Shown here piece after piece: positions 45,476 to 54,672 of a DNA stretch of 64,000 nucleotides; within the stretch, counting starts at the first letter, position 1, and every line of letters starts with the position of its first letter. The notes under the pieces are model-generated. The model made no database searches, was not told where the DNA came from, and was given only the letters and a program-made list of their open reading frames with translations. A program made the translations under genes and the position numbers. Source of the stretch: Bacillus sp. FJAT-42376 (GTDB taxonomy: Bacteria > Bacillota > Bacilli > Bacillales > Bacillaceae); assembly GCF_003816055.1 (NCBI RefSeq), contig NZ_CP033906.1, positions 2,728,001 through 2,792,000 of the forward strand. Direction: 5' to 3'.

Positions 45476-46636
45476 TTATTTAAGTTTTTTTAATTGATCG
45501 CCAATCATATCGCCTAAAGAAAATCCTGAAGACTCTTCTTTTGGCTGATAATTTTTATAATCCGTTTCATCGGCTTTTTGAGGCTCTTCCAGCTCTTTCA
45601 TGCTTAAAGAAATTCTTTGTTCATTTTCATTAACATCCAGCACCTTCACACTGACTTGCTGTCCTTCTTCAAGAACTTCCTGAGGCGTGCCGATGTGCTT
45701 ATGGGAAATTTGTGAAATATGAACAAGCCCTTCTACACCTGGAAGGATTTCGACAAATGCACCAAAGCTGACAAGACGTTTGACGGTACCGTCTTTCACA
45801 TCTCCTGCTTTGACCTTATCTGAAATTTCAGCCCACGGTCCAGGTAAGGTTTCTTTAATGGATAGTGAAATTCTCTCATTGTCGCGGTCTACTGACAGCA
45901 CTTTTACAGAAACCTTCTGTCCCTCTTCAACCACATCGGAAGGTTTATCCACATGCGTATGGGAGAGCTGGGAAATATGAACAAGTCCATCAACTCCGCC
46001 GATATCAACAAAGGCACCAAAGTCTGTCAGGCGCTGAACGGTACCTTCAAGCACTTGATCCGCCTGAAGGGACTCAAGAAGCTCCTGTTTTTTATCAGAT
46101 GTTTCTTTTTCAAGAACCGCTCTGTGAGAGAGAATCACCCGGTTCTTTTCACGGTCAAGCTCTACAACCATAAGGGAAAGAGTTCTCCCTTTATAATCCG
46201 CGAAATCTTCGACAAAGTGTGTTTCGACCAGTGAAGCAGGAATAAATCCTCTCACGCCTAGGTCGACAACAAGCCCGCCTTTAACGACGTCTTTGATTTC
46301 CGCTTCAAAAATCCCTTTTTCTTCATATTTTTTCTCAAGGTCATCCCAGGCCTTATCCGCATCTACTGCACGCTTGGATAAAATAATGGCCTCCTCTTCT
46401 ACTTTGGAAACTTTCAGTTCAAGTTCATCGTTTTCCTGAACAGCATCTGAAGCTTTCTCGATATGAAGGCTGGAAAGCTCACTAATCGGGATGATTCCCG
46501 TATGCTTGCAATTGTCAATTTCGACAATAACCTGCTTTTCCTCAACCTTTGTTACCGTACCTTTTACGATGTCTCCTACTTCAGGTACAGCCACTTCCAC
46601 GTTATTCATTTCCCCATTGTTCATTTCATCTACCAT
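45476..46636 (-). CDS. ypfD: S1-domain RNA-binding protein YpfD (30S protein S1 homologue)
   Basis: 386 residues with four S1 repeats (about 17-86, 104-170, 190-258, 275-344), e.g. VGDIVKGTVTKVEEKQVIVE, VLEGTVQRLTDFGAFVDIGG, VKDGTVKRLVSFGAFVEILP. Four domains rather than six distinguishes the Bacillus form from E. coli S1; B. subtilis YpfD is not essential. Start ATG at 46636 follows AAGGAGG. Leader contains a 9-bp inverted repeat at 46687-46712. Confidence 0.95.
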   Translation of the reverse strand: MVDEMNNGEMNNVEVAVPEVGDIVKGTVTKVEEKQVIVEIDNCKHTGIIPISELSSLHIEKASDAVQENDELELKVSKVEEEAIILSKRAVDADKAWDDLEKKYEEKGIFEAEIKDVVKGGLVVDLGVRGFIPASLVETHFVEDFADYKGRTLSLMVVELDREKNRVILSHRAVLEKETSDKKQELLESLQADQVLEGTVQRLTDFGAFVDIGGVDGLVHISQLSHTHVDKPSDVVEEGQKVSVKVLSVDRDNERISLSIKETLPGPWAEISDKVKAGDVKDGTVKRLVSFGAFVEILPGVEGLVHISQISHKHIGTPQEVLEEGQQVSVKVLDVNENEQRISLSMKELEEPQKADETDYKNYQPKEESSGFSLGDMIGDQLKKLK

Positions 46637-46686
46637 TCCATTTACCTCCTTGGTCAAAACCTGCGCAACTTTGATATATGTATGGT

Positions 46687-46712
46687 ATTTCATTCAAATA
46701 AACGAATGAAAT
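46687..46712 (-). repeat. Perfect 9-bp inverted repeat in the ypfD leader
   Basis: ATTTCATTC and GAATGAAAT flank an eight-base AT-rich centre, about 50 bases before the ypfD start. It may be an RNA hairpin or an operator; no known site matches. Confidence 0.6.
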
Positions 46713-46774
46713 GAAAACCCCTCTTTGTACTAACTTCTAATAAATGCTACTTTTTGTCAAGTCAAAACTCTTGC

Positions 46775-47356
46775 TTACTGATGTTTTTCGAGCAATTCCC
46801 CAATTTTATTCATGATAACCCCGGTCATCTCATCAGCAGAGACTTTATTTTCCCGGTATTCACTGACATTAAGAGGTTCACCAAAATAAATCCGCACTTT
46901 TCTGAAAGGCTTATACGGACCTACCACTGCACAAGGGACGACAAGCGCATTTGAACGAAGAGCGAAAAAACCGGCACCGGCAAGGCCTTTGCCAAGCTTT
47001 CCGTCTTTACTTCTAGTTCCCTCGGGAAACAAACCTAAAACCTCTCCGTCTTTTAAAATTTTCAACCCTTTTCTTAATGCTTCCCTGTCGCTCAGGCCTC
47101 TTTTCACAGGAAAGGCTCCTACTTTGATCAAAATTTTGCCCAGTACAGGGATTTTAAACAGTTCTTCTTTTGCCATAAAATGAACCATTCTAGGAGTACA
47201 TGCTCCTACAATTGGAGGATCCAGGTTATCGATATGATTGCTGCATAAAAGGACGGAACCTTCTTTTGGGAAGTTTTCCGCTCCATGTACTTCCATTCTG
47301 TATATAGGTTTAAAGATCACTAACACTAAATTTTTCCCAAATTGGTATAAGGACAT
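46775..47356 (-). CDS. plsC: 1-acyl-sn-glycerol-3-phosphate acyltransferase
   Basis: 193 residues. Adds the second acyl chain to lysophosphatidic acid at the membrane. Catalytic NHIDNLDP (the NHX4D box) near residue 40 and substrate motif FPEGTRSKDG near 114, plus VPCAVVGPYKP. An N-terminal hydrophobic segment (LVLVIFKPIY) docks it to the membrane. Six bases downstream of cmk, so co-transcribed. Confidence 0.95.
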   Translation of the reverse strand: MSLYQFGKNLVLVIFKPIYRMEVHGAENFPKEGSVLLCSNHIDNLDPPIVGACTPRMVHFMAKEELFKIPVLGKILIKVGAFPVKRGLSDREALRKGLKILKDGEVLGLFPEGTRSKDGKLGKGLAGAGFFALRSNALVVPCAVVGPYKPFRKVRIYFGEPLNVSEYRENKVSADEMTGVIMNKIGELLEKHQ

Positions 47357-47361
47357 TCCTA

Positions 47362-48033
47362 TCAGAGCCTCTCTATCATCAATTCTTTAATCCGGTCAAC
47401 CACTTCAGCGATGCTGAGCGATGTCGTGTCTATTTCAATTGCATCATCGGCTTTTTTTAACGGAGATACTTCTCTTTCAGAATCCAGCTTGTCCCTGCGT
47501 GCGATCTCCTTTTCAAGCTGCTCCAGGTCTGAATCGTATCCTCTGCGGAGATTTTCCTCATGTCTCCTTTTTGCCCGTTCTTCAACCGATGCGAGTAAAA
47601 AGACTTTTACATCCGCATCCGGCAGGACATGCGTTCCGATATCCCGGCCATCCATAACTACCCCGCCGATTTTTGCCATATCCTGCTGCCTTCTAACCAT
47701 TTCTTCCCGGACCATCCGGTGCATGGAAACAGCGGAGACCTGATTGCTGACTTCACTTGTACGAATGGATTCTGTCATGTCTTCCCCGTTGACGACCACC
47801 AGCTGATAGGATCCATCGGGAACGAGGGAGATCTCCATAGAATGAAGAAGATCCATGAGCCCGGCTTCATTCTCTGGATCCGCTCCAGTTCGAATTGCTT
47901 TTAATGTAAGGGCTCTGTACATAGCCCCAGTATCAATATAAATATAGGAGTAGTCCTTTGCTACTTGTTTTGCGACAGTGCTTTTACCCGCTGCGGCAGG
48001 TCCATCTATTGCTACTGATAGTCTTTTTTTCAT
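47362..48033 (-). CDS. cmk: Cytidylate kinase
   Basis: 223 residues. Phosphorylates CMP and dCMP. P-loop [18 protein letters not shown] at the N terminus, [34 protein letters not shown] and the R-rich lid [29 protein letters not shown]. The ATG at 48033 follows AAGGAGA; the open frame to 48138 lacks a site. Confidence 0.97.
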   Translation of the reverse strand: MKKRLSVAIDGPAAAGKSTVAKQVAKDYSYIYIDTGAMYRALTLKAIRTGADPENEAGLMDLLHSMEISLVPDGSYQLVVVNGEDMTESIRTSEVSNQVSAVSMHRMVREEMVRRQQDMAKIGGVVMDGRDIGTHVLPDADVKVFLLASVEERAKRRHEENLRRGYDSDLEQLEKEIARRDKLDSEREVSPLKKADDAIEIDTTSLSIAEVVDRIKELMIERL

Positions 48034-48112
48034 GCTTTTTCTCCTTCTGAGAGTAATAGATTCGTTGCAGGTTCGCAGCAAAAAAGAATGCAGAGCGGCA
48101 TCTGCAAACAGT

Positions 48113-48286
48113 TTATTTAAACGTTTCAAGCCATTCACTGACAGTTTGTCTGTTTACGCCCTCATATCTTACAGCTTTAGAGACGTAGGGCTTAAACGCC
48201 GGCTGCTGCATAATTGCCTGTGCGGCAATCAGTGCGGCCAAATGAAAAATAATCAATCGCACTAACATTCTTTCTGCTCGCTTCAA
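48113..48286 (-). CDS. ypfB: Small membrane protein YpfB (DUF5359)
   Basis: 57 residues, TTG start at 48286 with GGGAG about nine bases upstream. Begins [20 protein letters not shown], one membrane helix (about 9-25), then [20 protein letters not shown] and ends WLETFK. The KRxER...helix...YEGV layout and position between motI and cmk fit B. subtilis YpfB. Function unknown. Confidence 0.82.
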   Translation of the reverse strand: MKRAERMLVRLIIFHLAALIAAQAIMQQPAFKPYVSKAVRYEGVNRQTVSEWLETFK

Positions 48287-48337
48287 TCCTCAGCACTCCC
48301 TGCCTTTTTTTAAAAGTATGGGTGCAGGAGGATATTC

Positions 48338-48997
48338 TTATTCATAGGCAGCTTCTTTTTTCCTGTGAAGGATTTGCTGATCAAAACAATAGCGGACAAT
48401 TTTTTGCTGATCTGTCTCGCTCACGTCATGAAACTTAATAGTTGCCTTCGTTACGCCAGAAGAGTCTTCTATAATCCGGATGGATTCTGAGTCGATTGTC
48501 ACATAGCTTATCGTCCCATCATTTAACGGCATCGCCATCCAAACGATCAGCTGCTCCTTCTCCTTCAAGCCGGCGTTCTTCGGAAGGATAAGGCTTGCAC
48601 CTCCCGCGCTTAAATCGGACGTGACAGTGACAAAAGGTTCAAACGCATTGAAGGGGGAATGGACAGCGACATTTACATCTGTATCTATTCTTACATATTG
48701 TCTTCTCTGTATTTTAACCAGATCGCGCGGATCCGGCTTTTTAAGAATAATGACAGGAATGTTTTCTTTTTTTCTTCCCATTACGGCGGTTTCAAAGCGG
48801 TAAGGGTTTTGATCAGCTCCGACAATCAGGCAGGAAAGCATCGCTCCGTTCATAATAAAAGCGGTTTTTCCTGTTTTCTCGTTAAGAGGGTAGTCGATGG
48901 AGAATGTCCCCTCATCAAGGGATACGATTTTGCATTTATATACATCACCAGGCTCATCGGTCAGCTCCAGCGTCAACAAATTCCCTATCTCAAGCAT
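48338..48997 (-). CDS. motI: c-di-GMP-binding PilZ protein MotI (YpfA)
   Basis: About 219 residues: N-terminal YcgR-like domain then PilZ domain. The c-di-GMP binding RxxxR is visible as RRQYVR (residue ~103) and the DxSxGG element as SDLSAGGASL (~136). In B. subtilis the loaded protein acts as a clutch on the flagellar stator MotA. The ATG at 48997, MLEIGNLLTLEL, matches the family start. Confidence 0.92.
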   Translation of the reverse strand: MLEIGNLLTLELTDEPGDVYKCKIVSLDEGTFSIDYPLNEKTGKTAFIMNGAMLSCLIVGADQNPYRFETAVMGRKKENIPVIILKKPDPRDLVKIQRRQYVRIDTDVNVAVHSPFNAFEPFVTVTSDLSAGGASLILPKNAGLKEKEQLIVWMAMPLNDGTISYVTIDSESIRIIEDSSGVTKATIKFHDVSETDQQKIVRYCFDQQILHRKKEAAYE

Positions 48998-49063
48998 TTC
49001 ATCACTCTTTTCAAATCGGTCTATTCTATTTTGTTCCCACACTTTATTAAATCATGGAATAAG

Positions 49064-49093
49064 AAAAAGGAAAAGTCTCGACTTTTCCTTTTT
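49064..49093. terminator. Terminator after sleB-ypeB
   Basis: A 13-bp perfect stem AAAAAGGAAAAGT/ACTTTTCCTTTTT with a four-base loop; T-rich on both strands. 27 bases past the ypeB stop. Confidence 0.8.
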
Positions 49094-49119
49094 CATCCCA
49101 TCTTCATAATGGTTTAGCA

Positions 49120-50469
49120 TTATAGTTCGTTAAAGATCGGCTCTGCGTTTTTCAATTTTTCCACTTTCTCTTCCATTCCTGAATCTGCGTTAATAAACAT
49201 TCTGTATGTGTCTTCATCAATGGTTCCAAGGAACTCATAGCATAGCACCTCTTCGCCAAGTTCATTAGTAATGACAGCCAGTCTGCTTTCCTGGATCATG
49301 ACCTTCTGGTTAATTTTCTGTCTTGCCTGGTCTTCTTTTAAACTTGGTTTTGGAATATCCCTTTTCCGGTGAGCAGCGAGAAAGTCCTTTGCAGAAAAGC
49401 CGATAATTTGTCCATCATCAAGTGCGACCTTGATTCTTAAAGTATCCGGGTAAAGCAAAATCCCGTTTTCATTCGGCACGTAAGAAAAGACTCCAATGTT
49501 ATCATACTGAGCACTTTCATTTAATACAAGATCTTCCGTCTCGAAACCATGCTTCTTTAAAAAGGAAACGGCATTGTTTGAAGCATCGTTCAAACTGATA
49601 TTTGCTTCCTTTACATCCCTGCTTTGAATGAGCCAGATTGGATACCCGCCTTTTTTTGTAATATCCATATACAGATCAGCTTTATGCTTTTTGTCATACA
49701 TGGACACACTGTAAAATTCGTATCCGGCGCCCTTTCCGCTTTGAGTAACTTTAGCCTGATTGGTTTCAGTGGATGCAAACTCTTTCGCTCTCTGCTTTGC
49801 CTGCTCTGCTGTAATATCCTTCCCTTTCAGCTGCTCAAAGCCTTTCTCTTTCGTTTTCATGGAAGTGAAACCAGGTCCGAAGTCTGTTTCTGAATAGGCG
49901 CTCACATTATTTTCAACCGATTTAAACCCATCGACGATTGTATTATCCTGCTGTTTTTTCCCGGATGCGAGAGCAAGCTCCACATCCATCCAGCGAAGGT
50001 TCTTATCGAGAACCATATGCTGAACGTTCCTCAGCTCATTTTGGATATCTGTGGATTTTCCATAAAGGGCCTGCAGGGAAGCGTATTCGTCTTTGGATAA
50101 AGGTTTGTTTTCCAGATCACGAATGGCCGCTCTATAGCTGAAATCTCCTATACTTGCCAGAAATTCTTCGGTTTTATTGAATGGGAGGAGGGTTAAAGGA
50201 AGCTGCCCCACATCATTATGTGCCTCCGAAGTAATTCTCCAAACTTCTGCAAGCGCAGGTGAAAGGGATTCCCTGGAATTCATCGCCAGGGTAGTCCCGA
50301 TTTTGTCATGCAGCTGATCCATTTGATAGGACAAATCATGGAATGCACGCTGATAATTGTTCTCTGCATGAATCAGAACTGCGTTTTTTTCCTGGTGTTC
50401 CTTATAACCCCAGTATCCGGTACCAATCACGCCAATTGCAAGAAATGCAATGATAATTCCGCGTATCAC
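49120..50469 (-). CDS. ypeB: Germination protein YpeB
   Basis: 449 residues. Needed for localisation and stability of SleB in the spore. One N-terminal membrane helix (about 5-22, IIIAFLAIGVIGTGYWGY), a long helical region, then PepSY-type C-terminal domains (e.g. EQAKQRAKEFAS...). GTG start with AAGGGGG upstream. Lies 15 bases after sleB; the pair is an operon in B. subtilis. Confidence 0.96.
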   Translation of the reverse strand: MIRGIIIAFLAIGVIGTGYWGYKEHQEKNAVLIHAENNYQRAFHDLSYQMDQLHDKIGTTLAMNSRESLSPALAEVWRITSEAHNDVGQLPLTLLPFNKTEEFLASIGDFSYRAAIRDLENKPLSKDEYASLQALYGKSTDIQNELRNVQHMVLDKNLRWMDVELALASGKKQQDNTIVDGFKSVENNVSAYSETDFGPGFTSMKTKEKGFEQLKGKDITAEQAKQRAKEFASTETNQAKVTQSGKGAGYEFYSVSMYDKKHKADLYMDITKKGGYPIWLIQSRDVKEANISLNDASNNAVSFLKKHGFETEDLVLNESAQYDNIGVFSYVPNENGILLYPDTLRIKVALDDGQIIGFSAKDFLAAHRKRDIPKPSLKEDQARQKINQKVMIQESRLAVITNELGEEVLCYEFLGTIDEDTYRMFINADSGMEEKVEKLKNAEPIFNEL

Positions 50470-50484
50470 TGGATAACCCCCTTC

Positions 50485-51411
50485 TTATTTACAGAAAATA
50501 TGTTTTCCGATTTGTTTAATCTGCGGTCTGCCCCATATCCATCCGCTAGTGGCGGTATCCGGATTAAAGTAATACAACGCATTTTCCGTCGGATCCCAGC
50601 CGTTAATCGCATCTAATACAGCTTTTTTCGCCTGAGCATTCGGTTCTAGCCAAATCTGGCCGTCAGCAACCGCTGTAAATGCCCCCGGCTCAAAAATGAC
50701 TCCTGAGGCAGTATCCGGGAAAGTCGGACTTTCAATTCTGTTTAAAATAACCGCAGCAACCGCAACCTGTCCCACATAAGACTCTCCGCGCGACTCTCCG
50801 TATACAGCATTTGCCATGAGCTGGATGTCATTTTGAGAATAGCCCGCCGGCATATTTACCGCCGTATTTTGGGATTTCTGCTTTTGTGCAGATGGTGTTT
50901 TGCTTGGGGCTGGCTTATTATTGGTTGAACCCTTCCCCTGATTTTGTGCGATTTTTTTACCGTTTCCCTGATTTTTAGTCCGCATTTGCTCCCTCAGCTT
51001 TTTGGAAGGACCCGTTTGTTTTTCCAGCGGCATTCCGCCGTAATGCGTAAAATCCTTTCCTTTTGCGAGCTGAAGATGAACAAACCGGTCATTAAAATCT
51101 GACTGATTGACAAGTTTCTGCTTGGTTGTTAACCCGACAAGGCCATCAACATTCTCAAGCCCGTAATCATGCTGAAAATTTCTGACAGCCCAATACGTAC
51201 TCCATCCATATACCCCATCGATTTTCCCGTGGTAATATCCTATATACTGGAGCCTGGCCTGTAGTTCAATGACATCATTGCCTACCGCCCCCCGCTGGAT
51301 GACTTGCTGTGTAAATGCATTTGCCCTAGGCTGATCTTCGTATACGAAAGACGCCGTCAGAATGAAGGTAACTGAGAAAAGTACCATCCATGCAAAACGA
51401 ATTCTGTTCAT
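50485..51411 (-). CDS. sleB: Spore cortex-lytic enzyme SleB
   Basis: 308 residues. Lytic transglycosylase that breaks spore cortex peptidoglycan at germination. Signal peptide 1-32 ending RANA; peptidoglycan-binding domain (about 40-100) with GNDVIELQARLQYIGYYHGK; a basic Gln/Asn/Lys-rich linker; catalytic SleB domain from about 195 with LMANAVYGESRGESYVGQVA (catalytic Glu) and the C-terminal WIWGRPQIKQIGKHIFCK. ATG after AGGAGG. Confidence 0.97.
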   Translation of the reverse strand: MNRIRFAWMVLFSVTFILTASFVYEDQPRANAFTQQVIQRGAVGNDVIELQARLQYIGYYHGKIDGVYGWSTYWAVRNFQHDYGLENVDGLVGLTTKQKLVNQSDFNDRFVHLQLAKGKDFTHYGGMPLEKQTGPSKKLREQMRTKNQGNGKKIAQNQGKGSTNNKPAPSKTPSAQKQKSQNTAVNMPAGYSQNDIQLMANAVYGESRGESYVGQVAVAAVILNRIESPTFPDTASGVIFEPGAFTAVADGQIWLEPNAQAKKAVLDAINGWDPTENALYYFNPDTATSGWIWGRPQIKQIGKHIFCK

Positions 51412-51548
51412 GATGCTGCCTCCTATGATATGGATGATTTTTGTTACATGTATTTTTTGTAGTGAATGGCATTTTATTCATGAACTTTTTATTGGGATTA
51501 CATGGGAATAAGGAAGATGGAGGTAAAGACCGGACGATGCCCTGTGAA

Positions 51549-51606
51549 AACCCCGCTGCTCTAAGCAGGAGTCTCACGCTTTCCGCTTCAATCAACAGGG
51601 TTTAAA
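51549..51606 (+). repeat. Right-end fragment of a dispersed Bacillus repeat
   Basis: Contains AGCAGGAGTCTCACGCTTTCCGC followed by AATCAACAGGGTTTAA, resembling the right boundary of an interspersed repeat known to me from other bacilli; the end AATCAACAGG-GTTTAA also matches the end of the mini-copy at 51726-51781. Confidence 0.4.
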
Positions 51607-51634
51607 AATCATTAACATGCTTTAACATAGCGAA

Positions 51635-51697
51635 TAAAAAAACCGAACGATTATTTGAAACTCTGGTATAGAGCTTCGTAATCGTTCGGTTTTTATT
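51635..51697 (-). terminator. Terminator of prsW
   Basis: AAAACCGAACGATTA pairs with TAATCGTTCGGTTTT around a long 25-base loop, with T-runs on both strands. Lies 170 bases past prsW, upstream of sleB. Confidence 0.75.
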
Positions 51698-51725
51698 GTT
51701 TTTCATGCTTTCTTTAAAACCGCTG

Positions 51726-51781
51726 TTAAACTTGGCTGTTGATTTCCTCTGCAGTCGTTCGCTCCAATCAACAGGTGTTAA
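51726..51781 (+). repeat. Mini palindromic repeat with imperfect terminal inverted ends
   Basis: TTAAACTTGGCTGTTGATT at the left and AATCAACAGGTGTTAA at the right are imperfect inverted repeats around a short core GTCGTTCGCTCC. It looks like a deleted, MITE-like copy of the element whose fragments are at 13486-13533 and 51549-51606. Confidence 0.5.
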
Positions 51782-51867
51782 GTAGCAAAAGCATGCTTCA
51801 ACATGGCCTTTTCAAAAGGAATATTCGGCTTAAGGACAACAATTTTAGTTTTGTCCCAACCTCTCCT

Positions 51868-52524
51868 TTAATGAATATGTTTTGCCATACGCGCCTGTTT
51901 GGCTTTATGCAGCGCAAACCACCAAAGGAAAAGCATAAACGGCAGCATGATGACTGGCCAAAATTGATAAGCAGATAAAATGTAATCGTATAGCCCATGC
52001 AGAATGACAGGAAGTGCAAGACTGAGTATGAGCCATTTTTTCTTATCCTGAGGATTTTGAGTGAATTTGCTTTTACCGAGGTAATAGCCCATGATGACAC
52101 CAAAAAGAGCATGGCTTGAAACAGGAAATACTGCTCTGCCCATGGCAAACTCCAGTCCATTTGCGAAAAGAAACAGAATGTTCTCAAGAGTAGCAAATCC
52201 TAAAGAGATGGAACTGCCATACACAATCCCGTCGTAATGCTCATCAAAATGGACATGCGGATAAATGGCAACCAGAAAAATGAACCATTTAAAAAACTCT
52301 TCCAAAAAACCGTAGGCGAAAAATATGTGCAGAAATTCGTTCGGCCACACCTTTTCAACGTCCATTATGTATTGGATAAACATGAGAGGGAAAACAAGAA
52401 TCATTCCGAAAATGAAAGCCCGGATGACCATATAAATGGGCTCTGTTTCAAATTGATCTTTTAAATAAAAATAGCATAAAATGGCAAGACCAGGGGCGAA
52501 CCCTGCCGAAATGGCTGCGATCAT
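51868..52524 (-). CDS. prsW: Site-1 intramembrane protease PrsW
   Basis: 218 residues, about seven membrane helices. Catalytic signature FLEEFFKW (EExxxK/W type, near residue 75), conserved FATLEN near 110 and [16 protein letters not shown] near 137 with the metal/catalytic His. In B. subtilis PrsW starts release of sigma-W by cutting anti-sigma RsiW. No rsiW homologue is nearby, as usual. Confidence 0.93.
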   Translation of the reverse strand: MIAAISAGFAPGLAILCYFYLKDQFETEPIYMVIRAFIFGMILVFPLMFIQYIMDVEKVWPNEFLHIFFAYGFLEEFFKWFIFLVAIYPHVHFDEHYDGIVYGSSISLGFATLENILFLFANGLEFAMGRAVFPVSSHALFGVIMGYYLGKSKFTQNPQDKKKWLILSLALPVILHGLYDYILSAYQFWPVIMLPFMLFLWWFALHKAKQARMAKHIH

Positions 52525-52608
52525 ACGGAAAGCCTCATTTCAAGTTTTGTCAATTGCATCCAATTACATCGTATCATGTAATCCGGCAATTGAACATGTC
52601 CTGCGGAC

Positions 52609-53580
52609 TTAGAAGGAATCGAAATCTTCCTGTACCGCAAACCCTTTGCTTGAAAGCAATACCCCCAGCTTGATTCTTGCTTTTTTGCTGTCATAATCTC
52701 CTCCAAGCAAAACTCCCTTGCGCTGAAGATCTTCTGCGCTCCCTGCGTAACTATACGTCGGATGAACCTTTCCTTCTTCTGCACTTGTCGTCACCACGAC
52801 CGTAATGCCCGCTCTCAGAGCCTCCTCAATTGCAGGCACCATGAATGGAGTAACCTGCCCCCTGCCTACCCCTTCAATAACAATTCCTTTGGCACCGGCT
52901 TGAATGGAAGCCTGAATGAACAACCCGTCCTGCCCTGTATGGGATTTAATTAAATCAACCCGCGGAAAAGGGCTTACAAGATTATGCTGGTCTCTCCTGA
53001 TCGGTTTCTGATAGATCGATACCCGGTCATTATCGATAATCCCCATATAGCCGTAGCCGAAGGACTCAAATCCCTGAAGGTTGGAGGCATGAACTTTTTT
53101 AACATATTTTGCTGAATAAATCCGTTCATTAAAGACAACCACCGCACCTGCATCTGCCAGGGCATCATTTGCCGCAGCATAGATGGAATTGCGGAGATTC
53201 GAGTATACATCCGTCCCGACATCATGAGGGGCTCTTTGAGAGCCTGTAATCACGACTGGTCTTTTGTCGCTTATGGTTAAATCCAGAAAATAGGACGTTT
53301 CTTCCAGGCTGTCCGTACCGTGGGTGACGACCATTCCCGACACTTCTGGATCTTCAAATTCTTTCAAGATGATTTCTTTTAATTCATTCATTTTCTCCAT
53401 CGTAATATGCATGCTGGGCATCTTCATGACATCAATGACTTTTACTTCAATCTCCTCCGGCAGCCTGCACAGTGCAGCCAGTTCTTCGCCGGACAGCTCT
53501 CCAGATGAAAGCAGACCCTCTGCAATCTCCTTGCTCGCAATGGTACCTCCCGTTGTAAGCAAAAGAACTTTTTTCTTCAA
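52609..53580 (-). CDS. ansA: L-asparaginase
   Basis: 323 residues. Hydrolyses asparagine to aspartate and ammonia. Catalytic threonines in TTGGTIAS (residue ~11) and VVTHGTDSLEETSYFL (~85); conserved VITGSQRAP. Cytoplasmic, with no signal peptide. No ansB aspartase follows, unlike the B. subtilis ansAB operon. Overlaps the ypdA stop by four bases. Confidence 0.93.
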   Translation of the reverse strand: MKKKVLLLTTGGTIASKEIAEGLLSSGELSGEELAALCRLPEEIEVKVIDVMKMPSMHITMEKMNELKEIILKEFEDPEVSGMVVTHGTDSLEETSYFLDLTISDKRPVVITGSQRAPHDVGTDVYSNLRNSIYAAANDALADAGAVVVFNERIYSAKYVKKVHASNLQGFESFGYGYMGIIDNDRVSIYQKPIRRDQHNLVSPFPRVDLIKSHTGQDGLFIQASIQAGAKGIVIEGVGRGQVTPFMVPAIEEALRAGITVVVTTSAEEGKVHPTYSYAGSAEDLQRKGVLLGGDYDSKKARIKLGVLLSSKGFAVQEDFDSF

Positions 53581-54548
53581 TTGGACTCCCCCTTTTTTAT
53601 TGCATCCGCAATGATTCCCCCATGAAACCGGCCATTTTCAATGAAGATTTCATTTGCGTTGTTTCCTGCAGCGAGCACTCCAGCTATAAAAATGCCCTGC
53701 ACATTTGTTTCCATCGTTTCCGGGTTATAGATCGGCCTGCCCGATTCCGAATCCACTCCGATGCCCATGCTTTTTAAAAAATGGTGGTCAGGATGATAAC
53801 CGGTCATTGCAAAAACAAAGTCATTCGGGATTCTTTTTATCGTTTCACCGATTGTGTATACCAGTTCATTTTCGGTAATTTCTGAAGCACAGGCTCCAAA
53901 TTCCATCTTAATAGAACCATTTCTAACGAGCGCCTCAAACTCCGGGAGAATCCATGGTTTTACACTTTTTGAATACTCATTCCCTCTGTAGAGAACCGTC
54001 ACTCTTGCACCGGCTTTTACAAGCTCTAGCGCAGCATCAACACTTGAATTCTTTCCCCCGATCACAGCCACATCCTGATCAAAATACGGATGCCCCTCTT
54101 TAAAGTAATGGAATACTTTCGGCAGGTTTTCGCCAGGGATATTCATATAATTAGGATGATCGTAATAGCCTGTCGCGATAATAACATGCTTTGCGCGATA
54201 GCTTGTTTTAGAGGTTCTCAGCGTAAATGTTTGATCCGTTTCTTTTTGTACTTGCTCCACCTTTTCAAAGGGGTTGATTCTAAGGCCTTTCCTCTTAACT
54301 ACAGACCTGTAGTATGCGAGTGCCTGATTTCTGACCGGCTTTCGATTTTCGGTAATAAAAGCCACATCCCCGATTTCCAGCTTCTCACTCGAGCTGAAGA
54401 ACGTTTGATGGGTCGGATAATGGTAAATGGCATTAACGATATTTCCTTTTTCGATGATCAGCGGATCCAATCCGATGTTTTTGCATTCAATAGCCGCCGA
54501 CAAGCCGCATGGGCCGCCGCCGACAATGATTACATTTTCTGTCTGCAT
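53577..54548 (-). CDS. ypdA: Bacillithiol-disulfide reductase YpdA
   Basis: About 323 residues. FAD/NADPH oxidoreductase that recycles oxidised bacillithiol. FAD fold VIIVGGGPCGLSAAIECKN at the N terminus with the family's conserved Cys (GGGPCGLS), ATGYYDHPNYMN, NADPH fold VAVIGGKNSSVDAALELVKAGA, and GIFIAGVLAAG near the end. ATG at 54548 preferred; a GTG four codons upstream coincides with the GGGGTG site. Confidence 0.95.
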   Translation of the reverse strand: MQTENVIIVGGGPCGLSAAIECKNIGLDPLIIEKGNIVNAIYHYPTHQTFFSSSEKLEIGDVAFITENRKPVRNQALAYYRSVVKRKGLRINPFEKVEQVQKETDQTFTLRTSKTSYRAKHVIIATGYYDHPNYMNIPGENLPKVFHYFKEGHPYFDQDVAVIGGKNSSVDAALELVKAGARVTVLYRGNEYSKSVKPWILPEFEALVRNGSIKMEFGACASEITENELVYTIGETIKRIPNDFVFAMTGYHPDHHFLKSMGIGVDSESGRPIYNPETMETNVQGIFIAGVLAAGNNANEIFIENGRFHGGIIADAIKKGESN

Positions 54549-54621
54549 AAATGGTATCACCCCTATAGGACCTGCTTCGTGTGAGCTTCTCTCAATCAGA
54601 AGTTCTCTGAAGGTAATAGAT

Positions 54622-54654
54622 AAAAAAATCTCCTATCTAATGATAGGAGATTTT
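54622..54654 (-). terminator. Terminator of gudB
   Basis: AAAATCTCCTATC pairs perfectly with GATAGGAGATTTT around four bases, with a T-run on the minus strand; about 20 bases past the gudB stop. Confidence 0.85.
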
Positions 54655-54672
54655 CTGTGAGCTTGCAACGGA

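Noticed and set aside
46713..46745. TTAGTAC on the minus strand next to plsC as a FapR operator
   Set aside because: Only one half of the FapR palindrome is present, and it lies downstream of plsC rather than in its promoter.
51412..51500. Sigma-G promoter for sleB (TGAATA)
   Set aside because: A -35-like TGAATA is present, but no matching -10 CATnnTA at 17-18 bases was found.
54090..54584. 164-codon plus-strand frame opposite ypdA
   Set aside because: Antisense shadow of a well-conserved oxidoreductase; no ribosome site.
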